From Flammula alnicola (lineage: Eukaryota > Basidiomycota > Agaricomycetes > Agaricales > Strophariaceae): DNA of 64,000 bases. Position 1 is the stretch's first letter, and every line of letters starts with the position of its first letter. Below are positions 44,938-57,917 of this stretch, piece after piece. Position numbers and translations under genes: made by a program. The notes under the pieces are model-generated. The model worked only from the letters and a program-made list of their open reading frames with translations. It was not told the origin of the DNA and made no database searches. The stretch is from NCBI GenBank assembly GCA_015499995.1, contig JADNRV010000081.1, positions 62,001 to 126,000 of the forward strand. The letters run 5' to 3'.

Positions 44938-46628
44938 TCAGCCAAGGGAAAAAAATTGGGTTGCAAGCCGACTTACGGTTTTAATAGGTGATGGAGGGGG
45001 CGCTCTGAAACTGAGGACGTTATCTGGGGAGACGGTGCCGGTGGCTCTGGGATCATTGCCGCTGGTGATTTCATTTGACCCTCTCATCCAAATTCCACGG
45101 GAATTGAGAGTGCTCATCAACGAGTTAGAGTAGAGTTTACACAGAACGAAGTTGAAGAGAAGATGTCTGTGTTTATTCATTAGCTTCTGTCAAAAATCTG
45201 CAACCCCCAGACTAAACATACAGGCCGGTGGGCTACAGCAAGAATTTCAGGATATTGCGCAATGAGTGGAAAACGGCCAACCTACATCGAGAAGATAGAC
45301 AAATAGATCCGTAGTAGCCACAACCGCGGTGATTAAACCGGTTTGAATCGTCACTGAGGCCCATGAATGATCAGCTTCTCGACAGGAAGACAAAAATTAG
45401 ACGTTTACTTCGAATGATACGATCAATCAACAAATCTGTATGCTGGAAACCCGTTCTGTTTTTTGACTGCGGAAAATAAAGGTGAACTTAAGAACGAGAC
45501 TGAATATCCAGTGCTTACCCTGTAATTCGATGCAGGAAAACGAGAATGAGGCATGCACGCTAATACAGCGGGTCACTCACAAATATCTTACGAGAATGGT
45601 GGTAATTAAAATGTCTCCAAGCACTTCAGAGGATAGCCAAACAATAATTGGGACCTATAGTGGTTTAATTTAATGATGAGAAGAAGTCGCAAGATCGAAT
45701 TACCTTGGCCTTGATCAACTCTGCGAACAGGGGAGGGTGTCGGATTTTCACAGATGTGAGAAGTGCAGCAACTTTAGATATACTTGTCAATTGGAGTCGC
45801 AAGAGATGCTGAAATAAAATGCTGACCTCCGCCAACCATGGCTGTAATAACAATCACGACGGGGAATACCCAGCTCTTAGTCAAGCTATAGATACGCCAT
45901 GTAAAGAATAACTGAGTTGAAGTAATAACAATACCCTTAGGAATTATGAGATATCAATTAAAAGACTTTCATACGGGGAGCTAGTTGCGTACCGCGATAG
46001 CAGGATCTGGATTAAAAGTTTACCCGTAGTTAGCTCGATTTCGATTCAGAAATGAAACGCTTTACTCGACTCGAAGACTATAGAGCACAGTCTCAGTTAA
46101 TATTCAATCAGGACATGCCACCGAAACTCACGCCAACTAATGTATCCCAGATAGTTGAAGTCTCCTGTAATGCCAACGGTCAATCAGTAACCTATTCGCA
46201 GTCATGACTCGGACTGTCGCTGGATTATGGACTCACCGAAATGTTGAATCAGAGTCAAATACAGTCCCGCAACATCACATGCAGTGTTGATTATATCACA
46301 CAAGAAAATAAAAGCAACCTAGAATCCAAAATACCATGGGTATGCGCGACAGATACGACGAGAGAACGCGTCTTACAAATATTTTCAGCCAAAGTCGATC
46401 GCTAAGAAATATTAGATGAGGCTTCTTTCAAACTAAGAAGTGTTTGTATGGCAGTTCAACTAACTTCTTGAAGGAGGTGTAGTACAGATAGACTTGTGTA
46501 GACATGACGCCCAGCAGTATTGCATTGAGAATGACCCCGATGAGCAACGGGCCTTCCCTAGTGGCCGATATCAGAGAGGTTTTGAACGAGTTGTTGACTA
46601 CGTACGCAATTTCAGCCGGATTCGTCAT
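44938..46628 (-). CDS. Second DUF6534-type multi-pass membrane protein
   Basis: The many-exon gene starts at MTNPAEIAYVVNNSF. Helices visible in order include GPLLIGVILNAILLGVM, IFVAFIFLCDIINTACDVAG, GIVITSTQLFFTWRIYSL, VFPVVIVITAMVGG, VPIIVWLSSEVLGDILITTI and IQTGLITAVVATTDLFVYLL. The end FNFVLCKLYSNSLMSTLNSR is the DUF6534 hallmark. A ~50-residue polar tail with PPPSPIKT follows. Exons at 46066-46077 (12 nt) and 45993-46006 (14 nt) are microexons needed to keep frame. The intron before KNRTGFQHTDLLIDRIIR is long and contains internal splice-like sites, so that junction is uncertain. The distant + strand gene at 10955 is a paralogue by architecture. Confidence 0.82.
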
Positions 46629-49528
46629 GATTGTTGTAGCTAGCAATGGGTGTGGTGTAGGCTAAAGGGATGCGGAGGTTCCCCTGAACTTTGTCATGCT
46701 ATTATAGCTGAGTGAGGCATGAATGTGGCCGTTAGGATGGACGGATGGATGGATAGGTGAGCATCTAAATTCTATTTTAATCGTACCCATGCTTCTGGGT
46801 CGTACTAAAAGTGTGGAAGACATTTGGTTTCCGCTGGACTCGGTGATGCTCAGTGTCAGTATGTGCGTGAAGAACTCTCAGTCAATTGTTTAGATGAAAA
46901 GATATACAGTGGGACTTCTCTTTAAAAAAATGGCATTAAATGCTGCCATAGATATTGCACTTTACATCAGTATCGACCAGAAAATTGTGCAGGTGTCTGG
47001 ACAAACATCGGGAATCCGGTGTCGAAGAATATTAATAGCTGAACGTGTTGCGGGTCAATATCCCCGCTGGTCCGATATGTTTTCACACTCTCAGAGAGTT
47101 CTCGAAGATCATTAATCATTGGTTGAACTTGTCGACCGTGAGATCATAAGCCGTTCTCTCCGGCAGTGCTTCAGACCCAACTCAGCTCCGCAGCCCCTCA
47201 TGTTCCGCCCTCCGTTAACCATATACCTCGGGTACTCGAGCGCTTTGTATTCTGAAGGGATAAATGAAATTCTATTGCTAATTAGACGTTGTATGTAGAG
47301 AAGGGACTTTGATATCTAGAGAATAGGAATATATTTATAACTGATAAACATGATCAAGTCGGTGTCGACACCTCGGTGTTCACTTCTGGTAGAAGGGTAT
47401 AAATAGGCGCTACGCGAGCGCTTACTTCTGGTCAGGGACGGTTCACATGTTCACATGAGGCGATGTCCGCGCACTGTCAATACCTTCTCACTGCCAGGTG
47501 AGAATGGCATGGTAGTGGTTCGGTGTATGCATCACTTATGTTAGACCATCCAGATGGTGTAAATTAGCAGCGACACGACTTTGTCCCCGCTGCTCTTGCG
47601 TGCCTTCTGGGCGAGGCCGAACACAACATTGCCTTCAGATGGAAATGGCTATGTGGTTGATATGTTTTCCCGTTTGGCATGTCAGTTTCAATCTTCAATT
47701 AGCTAGTCTCGGACCAGCTATCAATTAGCGATGTCTTCTTGAAGTTATTCTGACATATATCCCCGCTGAATCCACTCTGCTCTACCTAATGTTATCTTGG
47801 AATCGCCCTACTATTGATTCCACCTTCATTACCAACGAAATGGATACGTAGGATATTATAATGTCCTACTTATCTTATTTCAGTATTAGCACTTGTGGGG
47901 CGCGATGGGAAGCTGACTGATGAATTCTCAATGGTAATGGAATGCGATTAACAATATTAAGAAGTGTCTCTAAGAATTCCTCATACCGTGACTGAACTAG
48001 AAGCACGGTGTCAAAGTCCTCATGCAAATCTTAATGTCGCCAATCACATAAGACCGAGATTAGAAGGTGATAACGAATGTAGCAGTCGACTCAGACAGAA
48101 TTCGTTAAATGAATTCATCGCCACACCTAAATTTCAATCGAACCCTAAGAAGTATAAGTCAGGAAAGGGGAGAGACGACTCCAGGAAGCTACGCGCCGAA
48201 AAGCGATGAGAGCAGAATGATGAACGTAAAACCCACTCTCGACTCATCCGTACATCTAGCTGGGGCCGCAGTGACCTTGGCGTCCATCGTCGTTGTAATA
48301 CTAGGCTCGCCCGTCCCATCGCACAGATGTCGAGCCTATGGCGCCTCATATAGGCCGTTGTGGGATGGACTCCTCACTGCCATAAAATGGGGCACTTTCC
48401 TTAGGCCGATTGTCCCGATATAACCTATCAAGCAAATTTGGAAATCCAACGCCTTCTTTCTACCCTCAAAGAAGGTCAGGGCCTGTGTAAAGCCATGCGT
48501 ACCTGCACAAAGCGGGAGGCCGGGTTACCTCGCCGTAGGTCGTGTTGCAAAGACCCGGCTGGACCATCCTATTCCCAGCGCTAAAGATAAGCGCTGGGTG
48601 GGAAGATAGCTTACAAACATGAACATTAACGGATATATAGAATAGAGGAGTAGCCTAACGTAGCAGGATGCAGGATGTGGTATTCGCATACATCCACATA
48701 GTAGCCATTCAAGAAGTTCGGCAAGATTATTTATAGACGCTATACCGTTACAATTGCTCATGCGATGAGCAGTGTTTCCGAGGCTGTATTTCTCCTACTA
48801 TAGAACGCACATTTTTCTGACAGTGTGATTTCCTCGGCGCCTGCGTGTGTATTGGCACCAGGTATTGTGCCTGAGGCAGGAATGAACGATGGAAAAAGGT
48901 GTGGGCACTGTGGTGGGTAGTATTTTTATTCGGTGGTTGAAATCGCTGGCTGTCAAAAGTGGTGGAGGACAATTCCATACAATAACTGGACTTGTGTTCC
49001 AGATGAATGACAGAAGGGTCGGTTGCGTCGATATTGAGATTGATATTATCTGAGGACGGATGGACGTTGGCGGAGCGCAACTTGAACTCGTACGGGAATC
49101 GATCAATGGGACAACTGAGGATGAGAGGGATTTCACGTTTTCATAACTTGTATGTAGAGAACAAAGTTCGGGTTCTAGGAATGTCGGTATCACCCGGATG
49201 TCGTTTATGAAGCTTTGAAGACATGATGCATTGATGCAGTGATTGTGTACTTATTGTTCATGCATTAGAATTTGTTATCTAATCTAATCTACGAAGGTTC
49301 TTTCATTGAAGAGTCCCATGACCCGAGAGGAAGGCAATATTTTGGTGCGGCACCTTGGTCATCTGGCTAATAATACGAAATCTCTGACTTCCCAGTGCCT
49401 CACGATCCTGCAGATGGGCGATAAGCCGCCGCAAGTTAAAGGACGCCCAAAAGCATGATAGAGATCCTCTATCCCACCATCTTTCTCGAGCTACAATTGT
49501 ACGCTACGCTACCGGACCACAGAGCACC
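46629..49528. other. Gene-poor region with a TATA-like patch and palindromes
   Basis: No gene is supported over 2.9 kb. TATAAATAGGCGC (from 47399) is followed by GCGCTACGCGAGCGC, an imperfect palindrome. A near-perfect 25-nt palindrome, CCCAGCGCT...AGCGCTGGG, sits at 48574-48598. These could be remnants of a mobile-element terminal region, but no LTR boundary was found. Confidence 0.35.
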
Positions 49529-52122
49529 ATGCAGACGTTAAACCCAGCAGAGGCGCCATTGCCCACTCTCTCCAAACTCGGAGATCCTACCATCCCAGAG
49601 GACCTCGACGCAACGCAGGTTGCATCAGACTGGCTATCCTCTTTTGCAAGATTTGCTGGACAGGGAGATGTCGAAGGTCTCCTCGGCATCTTGGTCCAGT
49701 CGTCTTTTGCTTCGAACATGTTCAAACCAGCAGGCAGCGATCAGCCGTCTTCTCTTGACGAGTTATCTGTCTATTGGCGAGACGTCCTTGCGTTGACGTG
49801 GGACTTTAGGACTTTCGAGGGCACTTCCAAGATCAAGGATTTCCTTTCGGCTCGATTGGGTGGGGCAAAGGTATCAAATGTACAGCTTCAGAAGAGTATC
49901 GCGCCTCAGCTGCAGAAACCCTTCCCCGATCTTGCTTGGATCCAATTCCTTTTCACGTTCGAGACCAGTGTGGGGTTGTGCTCTGGAGTAGCGCGACTTG
50001 TCCCCGTTGCCGGCCAGGACAAGCAAACTACCTGGAAGGCGCATTCCTTATTCACAACCCTGGATGATCTGAAAGGATTCCCAGAGCAAATCGGGCCTTT
50101 ACGCAATCACGAACCGAACCACGGGAAGTGGGAGGCCGAGAGGGCGAAGGAGGTGAGCTTCGAGAACGGGGACCCGACCGTCCTCATTGTTGGAGGCGGA
50201 CATAGCGGATTGGATGTCGCGGTGCACCTGAAGACTCTTGGAGTTTCGAATTTGGTCATCGAGAGGAATCCGAGGATAGGAGATAATTGGAGAACGCGGT
50301 ACGAGGCGCTTTGCTTGCACGATACCGTTTGTGGGTATATTATTCTTCTGATGCCTGAGTTATCTGATAAATAATCCATTCTTTAGGGTATGATCATATG
50401 CCATATCTACCGTGAGTATTTTATTCCTACACATGAACATGGCGTCCCATCTACCACCTCCAGGTTCCCTCCTTCATGGCCTGTATATGCCCCGGCCAAG
50501 AAAGTACGATGCAGCTTCTAGCTTTTGTTCAACACTGACTAACTTTCCCTGAAATAGCTGGCGAACTGGCTGGAATATTACGCAGAAGCAATGGAACTGA
50601 ACATCTGGACATCCTCTACTGTGATGAACGCCACTCAAGACGAAACCACGAAAGACTGGTCTGTGACAGTCAAGAAGCCAGATGGAAAGGAGCGCGTATT
50701 CAAGGTCAAACACATCGTGATGGCGACTGGCTTCAGAGGCGGACAGGGTTATATGCCCACATATCCCGGAATGGTAGGTGTCCTTCTAAATGAGGACGCT
50801 TTCGACGCTCGTCATGATACTTATTGATGCGGATCGTAGAATGTGTTTAAAGGGCAGATACTACACTCCTTGCAGCACAAAAGAGCGACGGATCATGCTG
50901 GGAAGAAGGTGGTCGTGATAGGCTCGTGCACGTCTGGTGGGTCTATCCAGTCATTCAACGATGACTTCGCGATCTGAATGCAATTCGAAGCACATGATAT
51001 CTGCGTCGACTATGTTGATCATGGCGTCGGTAAGCAATTCATTGAAATATGTCTACCCTACTTGACACTGAGTCGTTTCTCCATCGAAGATGTTACTATG
51101 TTCCAACGAAGTTCCACCTATGTCATGACAACTAAGAATGGCATACCAATGCTTTTGGGAGGTGAGGCTTACGTACACTGGAGACCGAATTTCGATCATG
51201 ATATTATCGTATTCCAGCTTTCTACTCGGAACATGGCCCTCCAACAGACATAGCGGACAAGCTTAATGCATCCTTCCCGAACCTCTTCACAGCTGGCATT
51301 AGCTACCGATCCTCTAAATTAATAGCGGAAGCGGACAAGTAAGCAGATCTTTGATGATAAAGGTTCACTTATATGGTATGCTTCAGAGAACTCCTAGACG
51401 GTCTTCATAAGCGCGGCTTCAGGACCAACGAGGGCTATAAGGGCTGCGGTCTTCTCCTTTCGGTCTGGGAGAAAGCAGGAGGGTACTATATGGGTGGGCT
51501 ACATTCTTCCGCACTCCTGATAAACAACTGTTTATACGGATTTTTAGATGTCGGCGGAAGCCAGTACATCATCGACGGAAAGATAAAGCTGAAGAACGAT
51601 AGCCAAATCAAAGAGTTCACCGAAACCGGATTGAAGTTCGAAGATGGAAGCGAACTTGCCGCTGACGTCGTCGTGTTTTGCACTGGGTGGGTCTCTACCT
51701 TCTTAGACGTCGTTGTGGAGAACGCGAACTGATTTTTTGCCTACCCATCGTAGACTAAGCGATCCTCGTTACACCTTGCGCAAGATTGTCGGAGACGAGC
51801 TAGCAGAGAAAGCGAAAACTGTATGGGGTTTAAATGAAGAGGGAGAGCTCAAAGGCTGCTTTGGAGATTCGGGACTGCCGGGAATGTGGAACGTGATGGG
51901 TAAGGATTGCACACCTAGGTAAAAATTAAATGAGACGTACTCACCAACAATTTTTTATGTATAGGTAACCTCGCGTTATGCCGCTTCTACTCCAAATCCA
52001 TTGCTCTTCGTAAGTGCTTGGACGTATGATGGATTCAGACTAGTGGCTAATAAATCTGTGCAACAGAAATCAAAGCCATTCAAGAAGGGATATTCGGCGA
52101 AAGATATAGTGCCGCAGACTGA
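49529..52122 (+). CDS. FAD-dependent flavin monooxygenase (FMO/YUCCA-like)
   Basis: The thirteen-exon model starts at a strong Kozak ATG (CACCATG) and ends KAIQEGIFGERYSAAD. There is no frame break. The N-terminal ~200 residues form an extra domain (ASDWLSSFARFAGQGDVEGLL, an NTF2-like extension common in these fungal enzymes). Next is the FAD-binding Rossmann motif PTVLIVGGGHSGLDVAVHL. ERNPRIGDNWRTRYEALCLHD follows, then HIVMATGF. The second nucleotide-binding motif, VVVIGSCTSAHDICVDY, has SCTSA where GxGNSA is usual. A late DVVVFCTG motif is present. It would hydroxylate or oxidise a small molecule with NADPH and O2. The substrate is unknown. Confidence 0.92.
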
Positions 52123-52327
52123 ATGTCGCATATGTCAGCAATTCCTTGAAAAATCTTGAATCTTGAGCTTGAATGACAGAGATTGGAATTTGTAATGATT
52201 AGAGCAATGACAAACAATCATTAAATTCATTTCCGTGAAGTAAAGACAGTGGGGTGTGAGTGTAAAAAGTGGTCGCTAAACCAAAAGAATTCGAGGGAAG
52301 AACGAAAAATAAACGAATACCCTAGAA

Positions 52328-54167
52328 TCAGCGGATAGAAATATCTAGAGAATAAGAATCCTCCGTCCAGACCGACTTCGAGAAGTTGGCACAAGCTTCC
52401 CTCAGACGCGCCCTCAGCGTCTCTTGCGAGCCCTCTGAGTTGTTAACTTTCATAGTATATCGCGAATCTTCAGAGATCGACCCGCATCGATGATGCGAGA
52501 CGATCACGATGGGCGGAGGAGGATTGGCAAGGTGGCTCTTTACAAGCTTTAAAGGACGAGGAGGAGTTGTCTCGAAATGGACCTTGCCTACCTTGCGTGC
52601 TGGGATGAGAGGTCTAGAGGGGATGTTGGTTGTCCGATTCGCATCGCGCAGGGGAAGAGGTAGGAGAGCTCGCGACGCGGAACCAGAGACTGGAGCTTTA
52701 TTATGGGCAGGTGGGGTTACATTCATGAGCGATTCCAAGCTCGTGTTCTCTGAGTATAAATCAGGCGGGCGGGAGTAAGCAGGATGCCTGTAGAGGTCGC
52801 GGTACCGCTTCACTTCATGGTCGACGCTTACACTAGGGCTCTGAGGGCTAGACGGGGCCGCAACAAAACCGAACCGCCGGGCAGACCTCGTCGGGATATG
52901 GTCGGAATTCGAAGGCAGGGACAAGTCCAGAAGTGAGAACAGGTCCTTGTCTTCAGTAGAACAGATGATTATGGAGGAAGAAGAGCAGTCCTGGGTGGAG
53001 AGGCTGTCGCGGCCTGACCCCGGGCCGTAGTACATATCCAAGTCAAAGACATCGGGGTATGGCAGCAGATCCATCTGGTCTTCAGGAAGGCGCAGACGCT
53101 GAAGCTTCCCAACATCGTTCGGGCGAAGTGTGGCAGCGATAGAATCACTCTCCAGATCCCGTTCTCCTGCTCTTCGTCTCTTAGCAGGTGTGCTGGTAAC
53201 ATACGGCGTAGCCCGGGTATTAAGGGGTTCTGAATCGCTGGACGGGGCCGCGCTAATCCAAGAAGGGGTATCCCAGATTAGACCGGAAATCGCTGATAGA
53301 ACATTGGTGCTATGTCGCGCAGGATCGAAGGTAATACTCCTCAGAGGCTCCGGCAGGACGAAAGACACATGCGGAGAGTCTACCAATGGGGTCAAAGGTG
53401 TGACATTGAACGGATTTTGGACATCCGCTAAATCAATAACCGTTACGTCTGCTATATCACACTCACTGACGTCCGGTGGATCTGAACCAGGTTTGGCGTC
53501 GTCTATAGGCCGGGTGTCTTTTCGCTGGTGCTTGGCGGCCGCCGAGAAATGAGGTGTCAGGCCTTGTCCTGGTTTGTAGGTAGCGATCGTAAGGTCCAGC
53601 GGAGAGACACGAGTCGTCGGGTAAGGGAAGTCGTGACTACTAGACAGAAGTCCGTCGCCAGTTGGGGTGCAAGGCGTCACAATCACAGCAGGAACCGGGT
53701 CAGACGCAGACGGAGGTCGAGGTGGGCGAGGAGGAGGCTTAGTATATTCCCGTGCCAAAGAATTCCATTCTTGAATGGCAAACATCGATCGGGCGACATG
53801 GCTAGGCCTGTCCTTTGACACGTTAGACGCTCTTGTCCCTACTGTATTTGCTTGGGGGTTATGTCGCTCCCTATCCGTTGTCCGTAGACTGGGATGTCGC
53901 AAGAATTTCTCCTTCTGTGCTTGCAAAGCTTCTGCAGGGTATTCAGTCAGTAATGACAAAGACAAGAGTAAGACGGCCGAGATCTTTCTTACCGAGTTTA
54001 CCAGTATCGTTCCCTTTCTTTCGATGTTTCTGTCCGAGCGTTTTCGAGGATCCCGCCGAGTTTTTCATGGAAAGCGGTAGAACGGAAGGAGACGATTTGT
54101 TTGCTCCTCGAAGACAGGCAAGGATGATGGCCCACAAATGTCCAAAAATCGCGAGCACTGAGGCCAT
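52328..54167 (-). CDS. Disordered Ser/Pro-rich protein with N-terminal membrane segment, 592 aa
   Basis: Exon 1 (54167-53993) and exon 2 (53931-52328) join in frame at CTCG|AA. The product begins MASVLAIFGHLWAIILACLRG, a single hydrophobic helix with a basic flank, like a signal anchor. Basic KTLGQKHRKKGNDTGK follows. The remaining ~530 residues are low-complexity and probably disordered. They include a PPPRPPRPPS proline run, TPAKRRRAGERD (possible nuclear signal), acidic VFDLDMYYGPGSGRD and a C-terminal LRARLREACANFSKSVWTEDSYSLD. No catalytic domain is seen. The long uninterrupted frame supports a real gene. An N-terminally shorter start (MSLSLLTEYP, 53965) is possible but would lie inside the intron. 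Confidence 0.8.
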
Positions 54168-54550
54168 ATGGTCAGCCACGGAATGGAAGAGCTAGCCAGG
54201 GAGCGGAGGCAGTCTTGAAAACATGATTAAAAAAACAGAAGAGTATTTCAGAAAATGCGGCAGAGGCTGACTGAAAATCAAAAGCTCTGCGATTTCGAGC
54301 ATGAAGTTGAATCGTATTATAATGTTGGATCGTTTTTACACACCGGTTCCTAGCTGTCAGAAGTTAAAATGTCTTGACTCTTGAAGTCTTCGAAAACGTC
54401 TTGAATGGTTGGGGCTGGGAAGGCCTATCGACCACAGACAGAATCTTCGAAGGCGTGCTTCTGTTCACATCGTAAGAGCGCTCTATATCCAACATAGCTT
54501 CCTATTGCGATAAGAGAGAGAAGTTGGAGAGGAAGTTGGACACTTGAGAA
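54168..54550. other. Intergenic, upstream of the disordered-protein gene
   Basis: No gene is seen. It ends at the putative target-site duplication of the MITE candidate. Confidence 0.4.
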
Positions 54551-55077
54551 CAAGGGGGTGCGCCAAATAAAAAAAAGTACCTAGGGTCGATTTATTTTTT
54601 AAGCCAATATTTCACGGACTAACTAACTAACGTAATCAGGAACCATCCCGATATGGTAATATTACATCAGCAATGACGCGGGTGCCCCTCCACTGGATTC
54701 CTCGCACGTCTCGCAAACCCATTTATGAGGTGCTTGCTCGAGATTTATACATTCTAAATGGTACTGTATATGTATTAATATATTCTTCCAATGAAATATA
54801 ATTTTTTGACTGTTGAAAACGGCCGAGAAAAGTCACATTAGATCCAATGATTGATTGCATCATCCACTCAGTGCCGCAAACTATGTTCTACAGCATTTCT
54901 CTATGTATTACAGCTAGTATTTAATAGATGTAAGGCAATATATGGTGTAAAACCTGTCTTGGGTCACTCAAAGCACCTATTTGGGGACATTTATAGAGGG
55001 GTATAAATATTTTTTTCGCCAGCCAGCGGCTGGACTAACTAACCAACCCCCGTCAGCTATAGGTTCACGCACCCCTC
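54551..55077. mobile_element. MITE-like non-coding element candidate
   Basis: Identical 7-mers TTGAGAA at 54544-54550 and 55078-55084 flank the segment like a target-site duplication. Inside, the left end has GGGGGTGCG and the right end CGCACCCC, an inverted terminal match. The ~527-bp interior is AT-rich and has ACTAACTAAC words near both ends but no ORF. The inverted repeat is short, so chance cannot be excluded. Confidence 0.45.
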
Positions 55078-55084
55078 TTGAGAA

Positions 55085-55852
55085 AAGAATTTCGTCAACT
55101 TGGGGAGTCGGACTCTCTGACATATTACATAAGCGTGAGAGCCGTCCTTATTGTGTGAGTTGAATTCAAACGTGGAAACCTTTTTGTCCAGAACCCTGGT
55201 AAGAATCTGGGATTGGAACACCGGCGTCGTTCACCGGCGGTGTCGACGGCGGCACCCCGAAGATGACAAGCTTCCGTAAGCCTCGTCGGCAGATCGGCAG
55301 ATTCCAATTTGGCGTCGCCTGGTTCGTCAGCCGCCCGCCTCGCCTGCCGTGCAGCGCCTGTAGATTGAACGTTCACGGGGGATTTAATTGTTCTCGGCGC
55401 TCGCCATGTAGAAAAGTTGCCGCTCAATGTAATAATGTAGCTTCAGTGCCAATGTCATTTTTGGTATGTTCTAAACTTTAAGGGCATAAACCAACGATGG
55501 ACTGTGATACTACCCAAGCTGCAACCCGCCACCCATCGCTCGGCCTTCAAATGCTCAGCGCACTTCTTAAACTCCCGCCATATTAAAAAACTACCTTGCT
55601 ATGTTATTAACATAATGCTACCACCAAAATCACATTGAAATTGTATTTTCCAGTATAAATAAACATCCCAATTACCAAATGCATCTGCTGGTGTAGTACT
55701 CTATCTCTGCTCTACGAAGCTTTATTTAATATCTACCGGTCATCGTTTGCAACGGCGAGCTCACGCATCCTGGCGGACACGTGACGCGGTATTGCCGCCG
55801 TGTTTGATGGCGTCGATCACGCCGGTGTTTCCATATCAACACCCTCATTCCT
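55085..55852. other. Intergenic region
   Basis: No gene is supported. There are GC-rich patches at 55.2-55.4 kb and an AT-rich stretch at 55.6-55.7 kb. Confidence 0.35.
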
Positions 55853-57917
55853 TTGTGTCTTTGGTGTGCATGGACCTCCCAGGAGGCAGAACATGAGTTT
55901 GAGCTATCTACGCCTCGTGCGAGACGTGCCAGTGCCCCGGCCAGGGTCTTCTTCCATGCGGAATTATTAGCCTCAGAACCGCAATATACCCATCCACATG
56001 ACCGACAGCAATCGGTAGCATCATCTACGACGTCAGTGACTCCCAACCCGATAACGAATTCACCAAAGAAACGGAGGTCACCTTGTTTCCCTGAGGACGC
56101 TCTCTACGCAGCCAAATTTGTTGCCCCTAGTATCACAGAAGACCAGATCGCCATTAGTGAAGTAGAAACGATGAGCGATCGAGCCGTTGATGCGCATGAC
56201 GACGACGTCCAGGACACCCAAAAAGAGATATGTTCTTAACCACTGCCAAATAAAGTCAGAGTCGGGACGCGCTTCAACTGCTGATCCCGAGGCTTCCGTC
56301 TCGACGAGCGACAACGGCGTTGCTACAGCAACCCTACTGGTACGGAAATACGCATAAAGTAACCAGTCGCATTCGGCTAACCACCATCTCTCTTTCTCTC
56401 TTCAGTCGCTATTTCGTTCCTCCTCTGAGGAGGGACGACGGTCAGAAGCCGACTCACGACTTAGTACGACCGACAAGAACAACAGTTCGAAGCCTGCTCT
56501 TCCCGATCCGTTCTTGAACTCGTCTCCGCCTCTTCCCAGTGAAGGACAGCTTTCCTTACCACCCTTATCCAGCGTTGAACGCTCGAGATCTGAACCGATG
56601 ACAGCGACGAGATCTTCCCGGATGCTGAAAACCTCCCGACGACTCCTGATCCTTGATTTTCACGATACCAAGACACACCCGTCCGTTGACGAGCGTACGA
56701 CGAACAGCCAGCATTCTATCTACTTCGCTTAATCATGACGGCACGAACCTTCCTCGCCTATCAGGTCTGACCTCTCTCCGCGGCACCAGCAGCTACGCAC
56801 CCTTCGTCGGAAGAAACACCTTAACATAATGCAAACCTCCACCCCACAGCAAGTGCTGCGGAACCGATTGCGATTTCGCTCACTGTGCGATCGTCTACAT
56901 CGAAAGCTGCCCTAAGATCCTCTCAGCAACACCCTTGTCTCAGCCAAGCAGTCCTATGCGGGGAAACACCCACTCCATATCATGCCAGGACGCTCTCCCA
57001 ACCCATGTCCTCGGTACTGAGAGCAGCGACACCCCAACGACCCCGCCATTGACTCCTACGCTCTTGCCCACACCACCGAATATGGCTCCTACTGGCCTCT
57101 CCAGCAGCCCAACTTCCTCGAGTCCAGTACGCCTTGGCCACCCCAGCAGACCCTACTACTCTGCCATCCGCAAAAATGGGATATCTCCACCCTCTTCGCG
57201 GCCTTCCTCGATCATAGGCTCTCCACCCGTCCTCCTCCAGCTTCAAGCTCAAGCAGGCGACAAACATACACACCCCCTTCTCCAGGTTCTATGATGAGCA
57301 CGCCCATGAGCATGACGGCGTCGCGTCATCTTTCCTTGTCCGCCATGTTCAGCTCGCCCGCGTACGGACCGTCATCTCCATCCGGCGGCCTGTTATCTGC
57401 CTTCTCGGTTCTGGACGATAAGATAGCGACCTTGGTGATCTGGACGAGGGCAATGCGGACTTGCCGCTACTGCCACCGACACCGGGCCCCTCCGCGGCGC
57501 GCTTCTCGTTCTCGTTGCCGAGGCGAAAGTCGGGCTCCAACTTCATCGGCTGTCGCATGGGAATAGTCCGCTTACGCATACGCATACCCATCGCAATCAC
57601 TATCGCAGGCCAAAACGAAAGGGCACCGAGGGAGCGGGGTGGGATTTTCGATAAGCGGCGAGACGGAGTTGCGGATGGCGCTGGCGGCTGGGGCTGCTTC
57701 GGCTGGGATCGTAGAGTCTGGGTTCAGGTTCCAAGAGACGGCAGTGACTTCCACGACCCACAACAACGGCCTCAGCGACAACGTTGGCGACGTTGACGCG
57801 AGGAGCGGAAAGGGTGCAATGGATACGGCTTCGCAGGGCAATTTCATGGCGAGGGTGAGGAAACTGAGGAAGGGCTTGAAGGAGATGCTTCTCATGACTT
57901 CGACGACTACAGCTTGA
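55853..57917 (+). CDS. Ser/Pro/Thr-rich disordered protein, frame-broken
   Basis: Protein-like low-complexity stretches run for ~2 kb in the same direction but in shifting frames. They include TPRARRASAPARVFFHAELL, SEEGRRSEADSRLSTTDK, SSPPLPSEGQLSLPPLSSV, TPTTPPLTPTLLPTPPN, SPVRLGHPSRPYYSAIRKNG, SRHLSLSAMFSSPAYGPSSP, LPLLPPTPGPSAARFSFSLP and finally NFMARVRKLRKGLKEML before the stop at 57917. Between them the frame must move by one base several times (for example near CACCCGTCC and GACCTTGG). Only one plausible intron was found (after GVATATLL, acceptor CTTCAG at 56404). It is either a pseudogene or a gene with consensus errors. The start is not certain and the function is unknown. Confidence 0.45.

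Noticed and set aside
47340..47700. Solo LTR
   Set aside because: A TATA-like box and palindromes are present but no matching terminal repeat or target-site duplication could be identified.
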